Shown one piece after another: positions 1 through 10,258 of a stretch of 64,000 nt of DNA. The DNA is taken from NCBI GenBank assembly GCA_937927975.1, contig CALEZT010000157.1:1-64000 (forward strand). The letters are read 5' to 3'. The first letter of the stretch is position 1. The number at the start of each line of letters is the position of its first letter. The stretch is from an uncultured Phycisphaerales bacterium (GTDB taxonomy: Bacteria > Planctomycetota > Phycisphaerae > Sedimentisphaerales > Anaerobacaceae). Both the position numbers and the translations under genes were made by a program. Below the pieces are notes generated by a model. That model was not told the origin of the DNA, ran no database searches, and saw nothing but the letters and a program-made list of their open reading frames with translations.

Positions 1-50
1 TTCCCTTCGTCTCCACTGGGGTATTCTGCGGCCCCTCGCAATCCTTCGCA

Positions 51-82
51 GAAGGGGGCAAATCCGCGTTTTTGCCCCCTTC
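51..82. repeat. Perfect 12-bp inverted repeat
   Basis: GAAGGGGGCAAA at 51-62 is exactly complementary to TTTGCCCCCTTC at 71-82, with an 8-nt loop. Neither strand has a T-run right after the stem, so it is not a classical intrinsic terminator. No gene is visible in positions 1-235. Confidence 0.7.
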
Positions 83-235
83 CGGTGTGTCTTCGTGCCC
101 CCCTGCAACCCACTGCGATGGGTGTCGTGCAGCTATTGGCGTACCCGGATTCCGGCCTCACGACCGATTGGTGGTCCTGGGGATGCGTGTTCGCGGATCG
201 CTTGAACGCAGGGTTGCAGATCGACGGTTTGAAGA

Positions 236-270
236 CCCCATGGGCGGTGGTGACTGTACCGCCCATGGGG
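236..270 (-). terminator. Probable 3' hairpin of the peroxide-stress operon
   Basis: CCCCATGGGCGGT (236-248) and ACCGCCCATGGGG (258-270) form a perfect 13-bp stem with a 9-nt loop. It starts 16 bp beyond the stop of the peroxiredoxin gene on the minus strand. The tail is only weakly T-rich, so it may act as a 3' stabiliser or a weak terminator. Confidence 0.55.
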
Positions 271-286
271 AATGCCTCGTTTTCTC

Positions 287-967
287 TCAGTTGCCGTGCG
301 GACACTTCTTGAGGACCATGAACCAGTCCAGCACCTTCGTATCGGCCGCGGGCTTCTCCACCCGCTCCTTGGCGCTGCCGCACGAGCCGGGGGGCGGGAC
401 GATCACGTCGTCGCCGAGCTGCCAGTTGGCCGGCGTGGCGACCTTGTGCTGATCGGAATGCTGCATGGCGACCAGCAGCCGTTTGACCTCGTCCATGTTG
501 CGCCCGTTGCTCAGCGGGTAGTAGAGAATCGCTCGGACCGTGGCCTGGGGATCGATGATGAACACCGCGCGGACCGCCTGCGTGGTGCTGGCGCCGGGCT
601 GGAGCATGCCGAAGGCCTTGGAGACCTCCATCGTCAGATCGCTGATGACCGGAAACGTCACCTCCACGCCCTTCATGCCCTTGTACTCGATCTTCTCCTT
701 GATTGTCCGCAGCCAGGCGATGTGGCTGAACGTGCTGTCGATGGACAGGCCCAGCAACTTGCAGTTGAGCTTCTCAAATTCCGGCTGCATCGAAGCGAAG
801 GTCATGAACTCCGTCGTGCAGACCGGAGTGAAGTCGGCTGGATGGGAAAAGAAGACGACCCACTTGCCCTTGAAATCGTCGGGAAAGTTGAGTGGCCCCT
901 GGGTCGTCTCGGCCTTGAACGATGGGGCCTTCTCGCCGATCAAGGGCAATCTGTTCTCGTTACACAT
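287..967 (-). CDS. Peroxiredoxin (Prx6/1-Cys-type AhpC-TSA family)
   Basis: A 226-residue thiol peroxidase that should reduce hydrogen peroxide and organic peroxides in the cytoplasm. The active-site motif PADFTPVCTTE is present with the peroxidatic cysteine at residue 50. C-terminal cysteines in PGSCGSAKER and near the end (KKCPHG) resemble the resolving pair of the long archaeal/Thermus-type Prx6 enzymes. Length and the extended C-terminal domain fit that subfamily. I chose the ATG at 967 because AGGAGA lies 7 nt upstream; an in-frame start further upstream has no such site. It is the last gene of a minus-strand unit with katG and a Fur-type regulator. Confidence 0.93.
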   Translation of the reverse strand: MCNENRLPLIGEKAPSFKAETTQGPLNFPDDFKGKWVVFFSHPADFTPVCTTEFMTFASMQPEFEKLNCKLLGLSIDSTFSHIAWLRTIKEKIEYKGMKGVEVTFPVISDLTMEVSKAFGMLQPGASTTQAVRAVFIIDPQATVRAILYYPLSNGRNMDEVKRLLVAMQHSDQHKVATPANWQLGDDVIVPPPGSCGSAKERVEKPAADTKVLDWFMVLKKCPHGN

Positions 968-1042
968 TCGCAATTCTCCTTTGACTTGAGTTGGTTGTCG
1001 GATTCTGTAGTCGCACACGACAGCAATCGCGTTCGCCCACCG

Positions 1043-3281
<2,239 letters not shown>

Positions 3282-3339
3282 TTATCCGATATCCCGCACA
3301 CGACCTCCAAGATCGTGCAGGCAATCACTCCTGGCAGGG

Positions 3340-3807
3340 TCAGTGCTGCCGCGTCTGGATCTTGCGATTCATACAAGTCGAACAGGTTCCTCGAACCTGA
3401 ACCTGGGCGGACGCGATCTCCCCCAGAGCTTCCACGGACTTGGGGATCGGGAGATCGTCCAGCGCCTGGCTGTAGAAGTCCCGCACCAGGCCGCATTCCG
3501 TGCAGACGAAATGGTGGTGGTGGTCCAGGTTGGCGTCATAGCGAGCACTGTCGAACAGGGGTTCGACCTTCCGCACCAGCCCTTCGGTCTCCAGGGTGGA
3601 GAGCGTGCGATAGACCGTATCGCGGGAGATGCTCGCCACTCGTTCGGAAACCCTCTGAAAGACGGTCTCGGCGTCCGGGTGCTCGGCGCTGGCGGCCAGC
3701 TCGCGGAAGATCTCCATCCGCTGATGGGTCACCTTCATACCTCGCGCCCTACAGTTCTGGACGAACGCCTGTACCCGGCGGTCGGTTTCAGCCTTGGATA
3801 CGGTCAT
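3340..3807 (-). CDS. Fur-family regulator, PerR-like
   Basis: A 155-residue metal-dependent repressor of the Fur superfamily. The N-terminal winged-helix region includes the recognition segment around SISRDTVYRTLSTLETEGL. The C-terminal part has the metal-binding HHHHFVCTECG motif and a second CxxC (GTCSTCMNRK), giving the structural zinc site. Genes for catalase-peroxidase and peroxiredoxin follow directly, so a peroxide-sensing PerR role is more likely than iron uptake control. This is inference from context. The start is the ATG at 3807, with an AAGGG site just upstream; a TTG start five codons earlier is possible. A palindrome at 3825-3843 overlaps its promoter and suggests autoregulation. 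Confidence 0.9.
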   Translation of the reverse strand: MTVSKAETDRRVQAFVQNCRARGMKVTHQRMEIFRELAASAEHPDAETVFQRVSERVASISRDTVYRTLSTLETEGLVRKVEPLFDSARYDANLDHHHHFVCTECGLVRDFYSQALDDLPIPKSVEALGEIASAQVQVRGTCSTCMNRKIQTRQH

Positions 3808-3824
3808 CGCGACCCTTCTCAATA

Positions 3825-3860
3825 AATCGTAATCATTCCGATTTACGAATTACTATGCAA
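3825..3860 (-). promoter_or_regulatory. Promoter and Fur/PerR-type operator of the perR-katG-prx unit
   Basis: AATCGTAATCATTCCGATT at 3825-3843 is a 19-bp palindrome with 8 of 9 pairs matching, the size and AT-rich arm pattern of Fur/PerR boxes. On the minus strand a -35 TTGCAT (3860-3855) and a -10 AATGAT (3837-3832) are 17 bp apart. The operator covers the -10, which suits repression by the downstream Fur-family protein. Confidence 0.6.
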
Positions 3861-3997
3861 GGAGCAGACTGGTTCGAAAATTCCCGCCGGCGAAGGATCT
3901 TTTCGCCCGGCCGCGATACCCGCCGCCGATCCCGGAGGGCTCACGCGAATACGTCCTATATTTCTTCTGGGGAATCGCTGTTTTGCCCGTAAAAGGG

Positions 3998-4026
3998 TTG
4001 ACATGAGTCCCATAATGTGGTATTCT
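3998..4026 (+). promoter_or_regulatory. Sigma70-type promoter, plus strand
   Basis: TTGACA at 3998-4003 and TATTCT at 4021-4026 have a 17-bp spacer. The next convincing gene starts at 4659, so a transcript from here would carry a leader of about 620 nt. Confidence 0.6.
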
Positions 4027-4658
4027 ACTGTTAGTTGATAGCATCAAACAGAATGGTGGGGATCATTTGACGATGTCGCAACACACAGATTTGTAGCAAA
4101 GTAGATCGGTTCTTCTCGCATCCCGTCCGGCCACAGGTCGGGCCGTCGTGAGGGGGGTACCCTTGATCTCGCAGGAAAGCGCGCCCGGCGCATCGTGTTC
4201 AGAGGTTTCGCGCCGGAGACCGTCGGAAACCGTCCCGCGCCGGATCGGGTGACCGCATGAGTCCAGGACGCCGCCCCCGACGCTCTCGGTCCGGACACGC
4301 AGGACTGTGTGCAAAATGCAGTTTGTCCCGCCGGAATGCGCGGGAGAAAGGAGGTGAATGACGGCGTGAATCACCTGAAGACCAAGGAGTGTTTTCAGAT
4401 CGTGAATGATAGCAGCATGCTCCCCGATTTTTTGAACCGTGTCAGAGGTCCTGCGTAATCAAGAATGCAGGTTGGATCGGCCGCAGTTGGAAAGGGCCGC
4501 GGCAGGCCGGATCGAGAGCAGGCAGGTCCGGAAGCCGTCTCGGCCAGATCAAGCCTGCTGGAGGCCGGTTCGGGCGAAGCCCGGCCGGAGGTTTTCGCAG
4601 TAGCTCCGAGCAAGGCCACAATGCCTCAGGAGCGAGGGTAGATGAAAGGAAGATGGTG
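4027..4658 (+). other. Long gene-poor leader region with a possible 34-codon ORF
   Basis: No well-supported gene was found between the promoter and the secreted protein at 4659. An AAAGGAGG site near 4347 precedes a short GTG-initiated frame (4354 or 4366 to 4458). It encodes about 30-34 residues and might be a leader peptide or remnant. The segment 4500-4610 is GC-rich and can fold (for example the arms around the CGGGCGAAGCCCG hairpin), so a structured 5' UTR is possible. The function is not known. Confidence 0.25.
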
Positions 4659-5129
4659 ATGAAGAAGCTATTCTGTGCAATCGCAGCGGCCCTTTTGCTG
4701 GCCGTCAGTGCCCAAGCGGGCGAAATCAAATACCACGAATGGCCGATGGCGCCGATCCCCCAGGAAATCGCCACCATCCCGGTGACGATGGACGTCGGCT
4801 ACTGGATCCGCATCAAGGACCAGGGGAACCTCAAGATCAAGCTGGCCCAGGATTCGATCCACACGTACTCGGGTTGCACCTCGGTGGTCGTCGAAACCAA
4901 CAGCAGCGTGACGTTCTCCGTCTCGATCGCGAGAGTGCTGAAAGACGGCAATCCCGTGGTCCCCGGCGACTATAGCGCCAGCGTCAGCCCGGCGAACGTG
5001 GACGCGCCCGGCGGAACGCTGAGCGTCTGCGCCAAGCTCCAGAACGCCGATCTGAGCAAAGTCCCCGGCGGCACCAAGAACGTGCACGTGGCAAATGTCA
5101 CGGTCCGGGTTGTCCCCCGATTCTTCTAG
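4659..5129 (+). CDS. Small secreted protein of unknown function
   Basis: A 156-residue protein with a clear Sec signal peptide: MKK, a hydrophobic stretch, and a likely cleavage after AQA near residue 20. The mature part is beta-rich, with two cysteines (in SGCTS and SVCAK) that could form a disulphide. I do not recognise a named domain. Its alternating polar and hydrophobic pattern, ending VANVTVRVVPRFF, suggests a small immunoglobulin-like or beta-sandwich fold; this is inference. The ATG at 4659 is preferred over the ATG at 4653 because the AGGAAG site would otherwise abut the start. A strong terminator follows about 70 bp after the stop, so it is probably monocistronic. Confidence 0.75.
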   Translation: MKKLFCAIAAALLLAVSAQAGEIKYHEWPMAPIPQEIATIPVTMDVGYWIRIKDQGNLKIKLAQDSIHTYSGCTSVVVETNSSVTFSVSIARVLKDGNPVVPGDYSASVSPANVDAPGGTLSVCAKLQNADLSKVPGGTKNVHVANVTVRVVPRFF

Positions 5130-5200
5130 GGACACCGCCCGGCGGCGCGGCCATAGCGCCCCGGTCAGGACTGGCGGTCGTACCGTCACGAACCGACGAC

Positions 5201-5258
5201 AGCCCTTCCTGTTGGCTCCAAGCCCGCCTTGGACCAACGGGAAGGGCTTGCTCTTTTT
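5201..5258 (+). terminator. Strong intrinsic terminator
   Basis: AGCCCTTCC-T-GTTGG (5201-5215) pairs with CCAAC-G-GGAAGGGCT (5233-5248), followed by CTCTTTTT. It ends the transcript of the secreted protein at 4659-5129. Confidence 0.85.
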
Positions 5259-5339
5259 CCGGCACGCGCAATGCGGAACCTGCAGGGGCGTCAACGCTTC
5301 TCCTGGAGTGGACATGAAGCCTCAGAGCCACTGAAGGCG

Positions 5340-5504
5340 TCATTTCTGGGGCGTGGGGGCGGGCGGAGAATCGGGCTTTCGATATTGCCGCTTCTCCTGG
5401 CGGATCAGTTCGTTCCAGATCGCCTTGGCCTGTTCCTCCGAACCGCTGAACGGTTTGTCCGTGCCTCGCGACTTTCGATATGCGGCGTTCGTCACATCCG
5501 ACAT
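5340..5504 (-). CDS. Small hypothetical protein (54 residues)
   Basis: A short ORF on the minus strand with ATG at 5504 and GAGGTG ending 5 nt upstream. The product is hydrophilic, starts MSDVTNAAYRK and ends in a Pro-rich tail (PDSPPAPTPQK). The middle, SEEQAKAIWNELIRQEKRQ, should form an amphipathic helix. I recognise no family. The good ribosome-binding site and protein-like composition support it, but the size makes it uncertain. The rest of the 5132-5864 interval holds only the terminator at 5201-5258. Confidence 0.45.
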   Translation of the reverse strand: MSDVTNAAYRKSRGTDKPFSGSEEQAKAIWNELIRQEKRQYRKPDSPPAPTPQK

Positions 5505-5864
5505 CTGTCACCTCGCAACAGGCGGCGCAGCCTTTCCCGAGAGCCGTCTTGCAGCTTTCGTAAGACCACTCGCCTCTGTATGCCTCCATCCTACCCGATC
5601 GGGCGGGCCCCGTCAAGTGAAAGTCCGAAAATACGATGCGATTTGGCGACAAGAGCGCCGCAGCAGCAGAGGGAACAGGATCTGAGCGATTCCGGGACGC
5701 CGGGAGACTTTGTCGCAATCTGAGCCCTTGACTTGTCTCTCCTGGGACAGTTACAATACGAACGCGGCGGCACAAGACGGTCTGACGCGAGGTTGAGGTG
5801 CGAGATGATGAGGCACCCAGAACCTGCGGGAACGAGGATGGCCCAGCCAGGGAGGACAAGGACT

Positions 5865-6620
5865 ATGGCGAGCGACGAGACAAGACGAGGCGGTTGTCGA
5901 TCGAGGGGATTCACTCTGGTTGAGCTGCTGGTGGTGGTTTCGATCATCAGCCTGATGATGTCCCTGCTGCTGCCCTCCCTGAATCGGGCCCAGAAGCAGG
6001 CCGAGCAGGTCCACTGCCTGGCGAACCAGCACCAGTTGTACCTGGCCTGGACGCTCTTTTCCACGGACAGCGACGACCATCTCTGTTCCAGGCCACAGTC
6101 CCTGAGACGGTACGCGGCGGATGAAGATATCTTGGTCTGCAAGACCGCGCGTGAGCATTCCCTTCCCAGCGCTCTTGTGTCTCTTCACTCTTCTTACGGC
6201 GTCTCCAACACGATGGGCGGGGTCTTCCGCGACGGCGTCAAGCCGTTCTTGCGGTTCCATACGATCACACGACCAGGCGAATACCTGGTCTTCATTGACA
6301 AGGAGCAAAACAGTTCGGACCGATTCTGGCCCCTGCTGCGGGATACCGAACAGAAGAAGTGGCTCTGGCGGCCGCCTGACCTGTTCGGCGTCGGAGGGAT
6401 CACCAGCCGGCACAGCAACGGATGCAACGCGACCTTCGCGGACGGCCACGGCGACATGGTTCGTTGGAAAGACCAGCGAACGCTTGGGCTGATCAAGGGC
6501 ACCTTCGCGGACGAGGTGGAGGCCTCCGAGAACAACGCCGACCTGACCTACCTGGTCCGGGTACTGGTCGGCGGAATCCCCGTCCAGGACGAAGTCGAAG
6601 AGACCTCAAAGGAAAAGTGA
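5865..6620 (+). CDS. Pseudopilin-like protein (prepilin N-terminal motif, H-X9-DG domain)
   Basis: A 251-residue protein with a type II secretion/type IV pilin-like N-terminus: a short basic leader (CRSRG), then FTLVELLVVVSIISLMMSLLLPSLNRA, which is the prepilin peptidase site plus the hydrophobic helix. The C-terminal half contains H-SNGCNATFA-DG, the H-X9-DG motif typical of planctomycete pseudopilin-like proteins. It probably assembles in, or is exported through, a type II-like system; the substrate or role is not known. I chose the ATG at 5865 (GGGAGG upstream) to give a plausible leader; several upstream ATGs exist in frame. It starts a four-gene run with very short gaps. Confidence 0.85.
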   Translation: MASDETRRGGCRSRGFTLVELLVVVSIISLMMSLLLPSLNRAQKQAEQVHCLANQHQLYLAWTLFSTDSDDHLCSRPQSLRRYAADEDILVCKTAREHSLPSALVSLHSSYGVSNTMGGVFRDGVKPFLRFHTITRPGEYLVFIDKEQNSSDRFWPLLRDTEQKKWLWRPPDLFGVGGITSRHSNGCNATFADGHGDMVRWKDQRTLGLIKGTFADEVEASENNADLTYLVRVLVGGIPVQDEVEETSKEK

Positions 6621-6624
6621 TCGA

Positions 6625-7221
6625 ATGGCATTCAAGATTCCCGATGTCCTGCGCTACGAGATCCGACATCGCCTGGAACGTCTGCGCGGGGACGCAAACG
6701 GCGAAGGCCTCAGGGGACGGCTCAACGCGCACCCCCTGCTGATCTTCGTGGCAGCGGGGTTGTCCGCCGTGACGCTGATCGTCGCGCTGGCGTCGTTTCT
6801 GTGGTCCGAGCCCGGCACGTCGCGGGCAAAGCCCAAGACCGTCTGGTTCTACGACGCCAACACAGGCAAGCTGTTCACAGGCAGTCCGAAGAAGACCGGC
6901 CCGATCGCAGCTCCTTCCGGCCCTGGAGTGGACGGAGAACCCGCCGGCTTTCGGGCCCACGTGTACAGCTACGCGCGGGACCCGAACGAGGCGCAGCTCT
7001 TCGTGGGCTTCCTGGAGCGGCCCGACCCGGAGGCGGACAGGAAGTACTCGACCGCCGACGCGAGGGACCTGGCCAACTGGCTCCAGGGCCATCTAATCCG
7101 TCGCCCCAAAGACAAAGAATGGGTCCGGGCCGCGAGCCCTGAGGGGCAAGCGATCCTGGACGAGATGGTCAAACCCAACAAGCGAGGGCAAACGCCGATC
7201 TACCAGATCCCCCGCCCATAG
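6625..7221 (+). CDS. Single-pass membrane protein of unknown function in the pseudopilin cluster
   Basis: A 198-residue protein with a basic N-terminal segment (about 1-35), one hydrophobic helix (about 37-60, [24 protein letters not shown]) and a soluble C-terminal domain. The C-terminal part carries [11 protein letters not shown] and later [19 protein letters not shown] do not recognise a named domain. It begins 4 bp after the upstream pseudopilin gene and ends 13 bp before the next, so it is almost certainly co-transcribed and could be a platform or accessory protein of the same apparatus. That role is inference from context. Confidence 0.75.
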   Translation: MAFKIPDVLRYEIRHRLERLRGDANGEGLRGRLNAHPLLIFVAAGLSAVTLIVALASFLWSEPGTSRAKPKTVWFYDANTGKLFTGSPKKTGPIAAPSGPGVDGEPAGFRAHVYSYARDPNEAQLFVGFLERPDPEADRKYSTADARDLANWLQGHLIRRPKDKEWVRAASPEGQAILDEMVKPNKRGQTPIYQIPRP

Positions 7222-7234
7222 GGAGAGCGAGACA

Positions 7235-8359
7235 ATGAAGAGGGCTTTCACACTGATCGAGCTGCTCGTGGTCATCGCGATCCTCGCGGCGCTGATGGCG
7301 GTTGGCCTGCCGGTGATGAAGCAGGCGAGGGAGCGGGCGAACGAAGCCGCCTGCATGTCGAACCTCCGGCAGATGGGGATGATTCTCAAGGCCTACACCA
7401 GCGACCATGACGGCCTCTTCCCCGACCCCGCCTATCTCTATCACTCCCGATTGTCCTTCCGCTCGGAATTCTGGTATCTCGGCCTTCGTGAGGATTGCCG
7501 TTGGCACGACGCGGAGACCGCCCTCGACAGCCCTTTGCTCACGTACGGTCATCGGGAGTTCAGAGGCGATCTGGCACCCTATCTGGGAGATATGCAGATC
7601 CTTCGCTGCAAAACGGGAGTTCGCGTCAATCAGGAGAGGGGCTGCAACAACTCCCCCGTCTGCCAGCAACCGGAGAGTCCTTCCAGCCCGACCGGACCCA
7701 ACGTCCGCGAGATCCCAGTCGTGCCTCAGTACACATACACCATGAATGCCTGCCTCCGCATGACCATCAAGGCCGGCAACGTCAAGCCGCAGGTGGACGG
7801 CCTTGGCCTGGATTTAAGATCCGTCCGTGAAATACGGGTCCACAGGGAAACCCAGGTCACACGCAGCCCATCCGAGGTGTTTGCCTTCGGCGAGGAGAAC
7901 TCCTGGTGCGTCAATACGAAGGGAGATCAACGAATCGGGGCGGGGAGGTGGTCGGCGCCGTACAACCTCAGCGGCCCCGCCCTTTCGATCAGCGACAGTT
8001 GGTCGACCTTCGCCGGTGCGATTGGCCTGTCGAGCCTGGATATCGTGCCCTCGTACCAGTTGGGCAGCTATGAGGCCGTGAACAACCGCATCACCAAGGC
8101 GACGTTGACCGAAACGGATCCCATTCACGCCGGGGACGCCTTCGCAACGTATCACCGTCCGCGTAGAGGAGACCTGAACAGAGGTTGTTCGTACGTGGTC
8201 ATGCTGGATGGACACGTACAGAAGGTGACCATAACGGACCAGCTCCGCAAGAGCCGCCAGCCCGACGACTCGTCGGGCAGCCGCCTCGGCCCGGGTGGCA
8301 ACCTACACCTGGCTTGGCCGTCGGAGATCCCGCCCCTGGGTGGGTGGGAGAACCAATAG
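7235..8359 (+). CDS. Pseudopilin-like protein
   Basis: A 374-residue protein starting [20 protein letters not shown], a canonical prepilin cleavage/methylation motif with Phe+1 and Glu+5. It is followed by a polar helix ([21 protein letters not shown]) and a long extracytoplasmic domain. The C-terminus has [10 protein letters not shown] and [11 protein letters not shown], a variant of the H-X9-DG signature. It is a clear paralogue of the next gene at 8395: the SNLRQM, ILKAYTxDHDGLFP, [17 protein letters not shown] and [11 protein letters not shown] blocks are shared. GAGAGCGAGACA upstream serves as a weak ribosome-binding site. Confidence 0.87.
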   Translation: MKRAFTLIELLVVIAILAALMAVGLPVMKQARERANEAACMSNLRQMGMILKAYTSDHDGLFPDPAYLYHSRLSFRSEFWYLGLREDCRWHDAETALDSPLLTYGHREFRGDLAPYLGDMQILRCKTGVRVNQERGCNNSPVCQQPESPSSPTGPNVREIPVVPQYTYTMNACLRMTIKAGNVKPQVDGLGLDLRSVREIRVHRETQVTRSPSEVFAFGEENSWCVNTKGDQRIGAGRWSAPYNLSGPALSISDSWSTFAGAIGLSSLDIVPSYQLGSYEAVNNRITKATLTETDPIHAGDAFATYHRPRRGDLNRGCSYVVMLDGHVQKVTITDQLRKSRQPDDSSGSRLGPGGNLHLAWPSEIPPLGGWENQ

Positions 8360-8394
8360 GAGCCAGGCTGCCGCGGGCGGAAAGGAAGACCGAA

Positions 8395-9597
8395 ATGAAC
8401 AGAGGTTTCACGCTCGTCGAGTTGCTCGTGGTCATCGCGATCCTGGCCGTGCTGCTGGCGGTGGGGTTGCCGGTGGCCAGGCAAGTACGCGAGCAGGGAG
8501 CGGAAACCGTGTGCCGGTCGAACCTCCGCCAGATGGCCACGATTCTCAAGGCCTACACGAACGACCACGACGGCCTGTTCCCCAACCCGACCTACATCTA
8601 CCATTCCAGGGAGTCATTCAGACGCTACAAGCGTCAGGACCCACTCGATGTACCCTACGGCGCAGGGTACCCATGGACCTGCCGCTGGCACGACGCCAGG
8701 ATCGGTTTGGACAGCCCGCTGATGCGTGAGCACAAGGAACTCCAGGGCGATCTGATCCCCTACCTCGGAGACGCCAAGATCCTCCTGTGCAAGACCGGCG
8801 TCCGCGCCTACCTGGAGCGGGGCTGCAACCAGGATCCCAACAAACCGAGAAGGCCTCAGCCTGTTCTCTCGGGAGGCGGACGTGGTCGTTTTCGGGGTCG
8901 TGGCAGTGGGAACGGAGATTCCGACGAGTGGGAACCGACCGACCCCCTGACTCTCGTCCCCCAGTATGCCTATACGATGAACGGCAACTTGCACAGAACC
9001 CTCGTGACCGGGAGCCTCGCGGCCGGGTCGGCCGGCGAGATCAACGTCAAAACCGTCAGATCAACAGCCGTCAGCAAGGAGACGCACGTCACACGCAGCC
9101 CGGCCGAGGTCTTCGCCTTCGGCGAGGAGAACTCCTGGCCGATCAACAGGGAATCGCGATGGCCCGCGTCGCACAATCTCAGCGGCCCCTGGGGAGGCAC
9201 TCCTGATGGAACCATGAACGCCCCCACCGATGCGCCAGTACGCGGGACGCTCAGGCACAGAGTCACCGGCGCCATCACCATGGGATCTCTGGACATCGGG
9301 CCCTCCTACACGACGTTCGACAGTCCTCTCGATCGCCCCTATGCATCGAAGATGCCTGAAACGGACGTCGGGGACGCCTTCGCGACCTATCACCGTCCTC
9401 GCGGGGGGGACCTGAACACAGGCCATTCTTTCATATCCATGCTGGACGGCCACGTTCGAAAGGTCACCGTGTCGGACCAACTCCGCAGGAGCCGCCAGGA
9501 CCCGAACATTCCTCCAAGCAAGCTCGGTCCCGGCGGGAATCTGCACCTGGCCTGGCCGCTGGACGTCCCTCCCCTGGCGGGCTGGGAGAACCAATGA
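8395..9597 (+). CDS. Pseudopilin-like protein, paralogue of the preceding gene
   Basis: A 400-residue protein beginning [20 protein letters not shown], with the same architecture as the gene at 7235. It contains an extra Gly/Arg-rich insert (SGGGRGRFRGRGSG) near residue 165. The C-terminal MLDGHVRKVTVSDQLRRSRQ block and the final [27 protein letters not shown] end match the paralogue closely, so the pair arose by tandem duplication. The open frame extends upstream but the ATG at 8395 follows AAAGGAAGACCGAA and gives the correct short leader. It is the last gene of the cluster. Confidence 0.87.
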   Translation: MNRGFTLVELLVVIAILAVLLAVGLPVARQVREQGAETVCRSNLRQMATILKAYTNDHDGLFPNPTYIYHSRESFRRYKRQDPLDVPYGAGYPWTCRWHDARIGLDSPLMREHKELQGDLIPYLGDAKILLCKTGVRAYLERGCNQDPNKPRRPQPVLSGGGRGRFRGRGSGNGDSDEWEPTDPLTLVPQYAYTMNGNLHRTLVTGSLAAGSAGEINVKTVRSTAVSKETHVTRSPAEVFAFGEENSWPINRESRWPASHNLSGPWGGTPDGTMNAPTDAPVRGTLRHRVTGAITMGSLDIGPSYTTFDSPLDRPYASKMPETDVGDAFATYHRPRGGDLNTGHSFISMLDGHVRKVTVSDQLRRSRQDPNIPPSKLGPGGNLHLAWPLDVPPLAGWENQ

Positions 9598-9971
9598 CGC
9601 GTCGAGCCTGGAGGGTCCTCGACGGGTCTGTAACACAAATGCGGTGAAATCTGGGAAAGGGCCGACAGGACCGGTCCGACGGAGGAAACCGCCATTTTCC
9701 ACTGAAACGATGGGGTTTCTGCCCTCCAGAGAGGCAAGATTGCTTGACGGGATGACCGCCTTGGCCGGCCCTCCCCCAGACGGGACGTTGACAGGAGCCG
9801 TCCGGTCGGGGATAATCAGCCGCATCTTTGAGCCGGATGAATCGAAGGCCAATCCACTTGGTTGGCGGTTGGACAGGGACCGAGTCGTCTGCATGACCGA
9901 CCGGCAGATGGAAGGCGATCGCAGCGCGGATAGACGCAGTCCGTCCGCGCTGGGGTTTGTGGGATTTTCGC
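9598..9971. other. Intergenic interval with no supported gene
   Basis: The 374 bp between the last pseudopilin gene and the rpmF promoter show no convincing ORF, RNA gene or repeat. The small open frames here lack ribosome-binding sites and have unlikely compositions. Confidence 0.5.
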
Positions 9972-10000
9972 TTGACAGCCAGGCCACTGTCGTGTAATAG
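9972..10000 (+). promoter_or_regulatory. Sigma70 promoter of the rpmF-plsX-fab operon
   Basis: TTGACA (9972-9977) and TAATAG (9995-10000) have an optimal 17-bp spacer. The predicted start is about 60 nt before rpmF. No other good promoter was seen between here and fabF, so it probably drives the whole seven-gene unit. Confidence 0.75.
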
Positions 10001-10067
10001 AAAGGGTTTATGCCGGTGGCGAGAGGGTCGCCTTGTGGATTTTTGGAAAGAATTGGAGTAGTCGAAT

Positions 10068-10256
10068 ATGTTACCGATGAGACGGACCAGCAAGAGTCGG
10101 GTGCGGACCCGGCGGTCGCACCAGGCGCTCAAGCCGGTGAACTACACCCTTTGCCCCAAGTGCAGCCAGTCGATCCTGCCGCACACGGCGTGCAACAACT
10201 GCGGGTACGTGAACCCGAACCTGACGCTCAAGCTCGGTAAGGAGGAAACCGACTAA
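10068..10256 (+). CDS. rpmF: 50S ribosomal protein bL32
   Basis: A 62-residue basic zinc-ribbon ribosomal protein. The N-terminal RRTSKSRVRTRRSHQAL block corresponds to the conserved RRTSKSRKxxRRAH of bL32. Two CxxC knuckles (CPKC and CNNC, about residues 29-46) bind zinc. It starts the fatty-acid operon, a common rpmF-plsX linkage, and ends 2 bp before plsX. ATG 10068 is preceded by GGAG; ATG 10077 is an alternative start. Confidence 0.93.
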   Translation: MLPMRRTSKSRVRTRRSHQALKPVNYTLCPKCSQSILPHTACNNCGYVNPNLTLKLGKEETD

Positions 10257-10258
10257 AC

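Noticed and set aside
51..82. Intrinsic terminator at the left edge.
   Set aside because: The stem is perfect but no T-run follows on either strand, so it is listed only as an inverted repeat.
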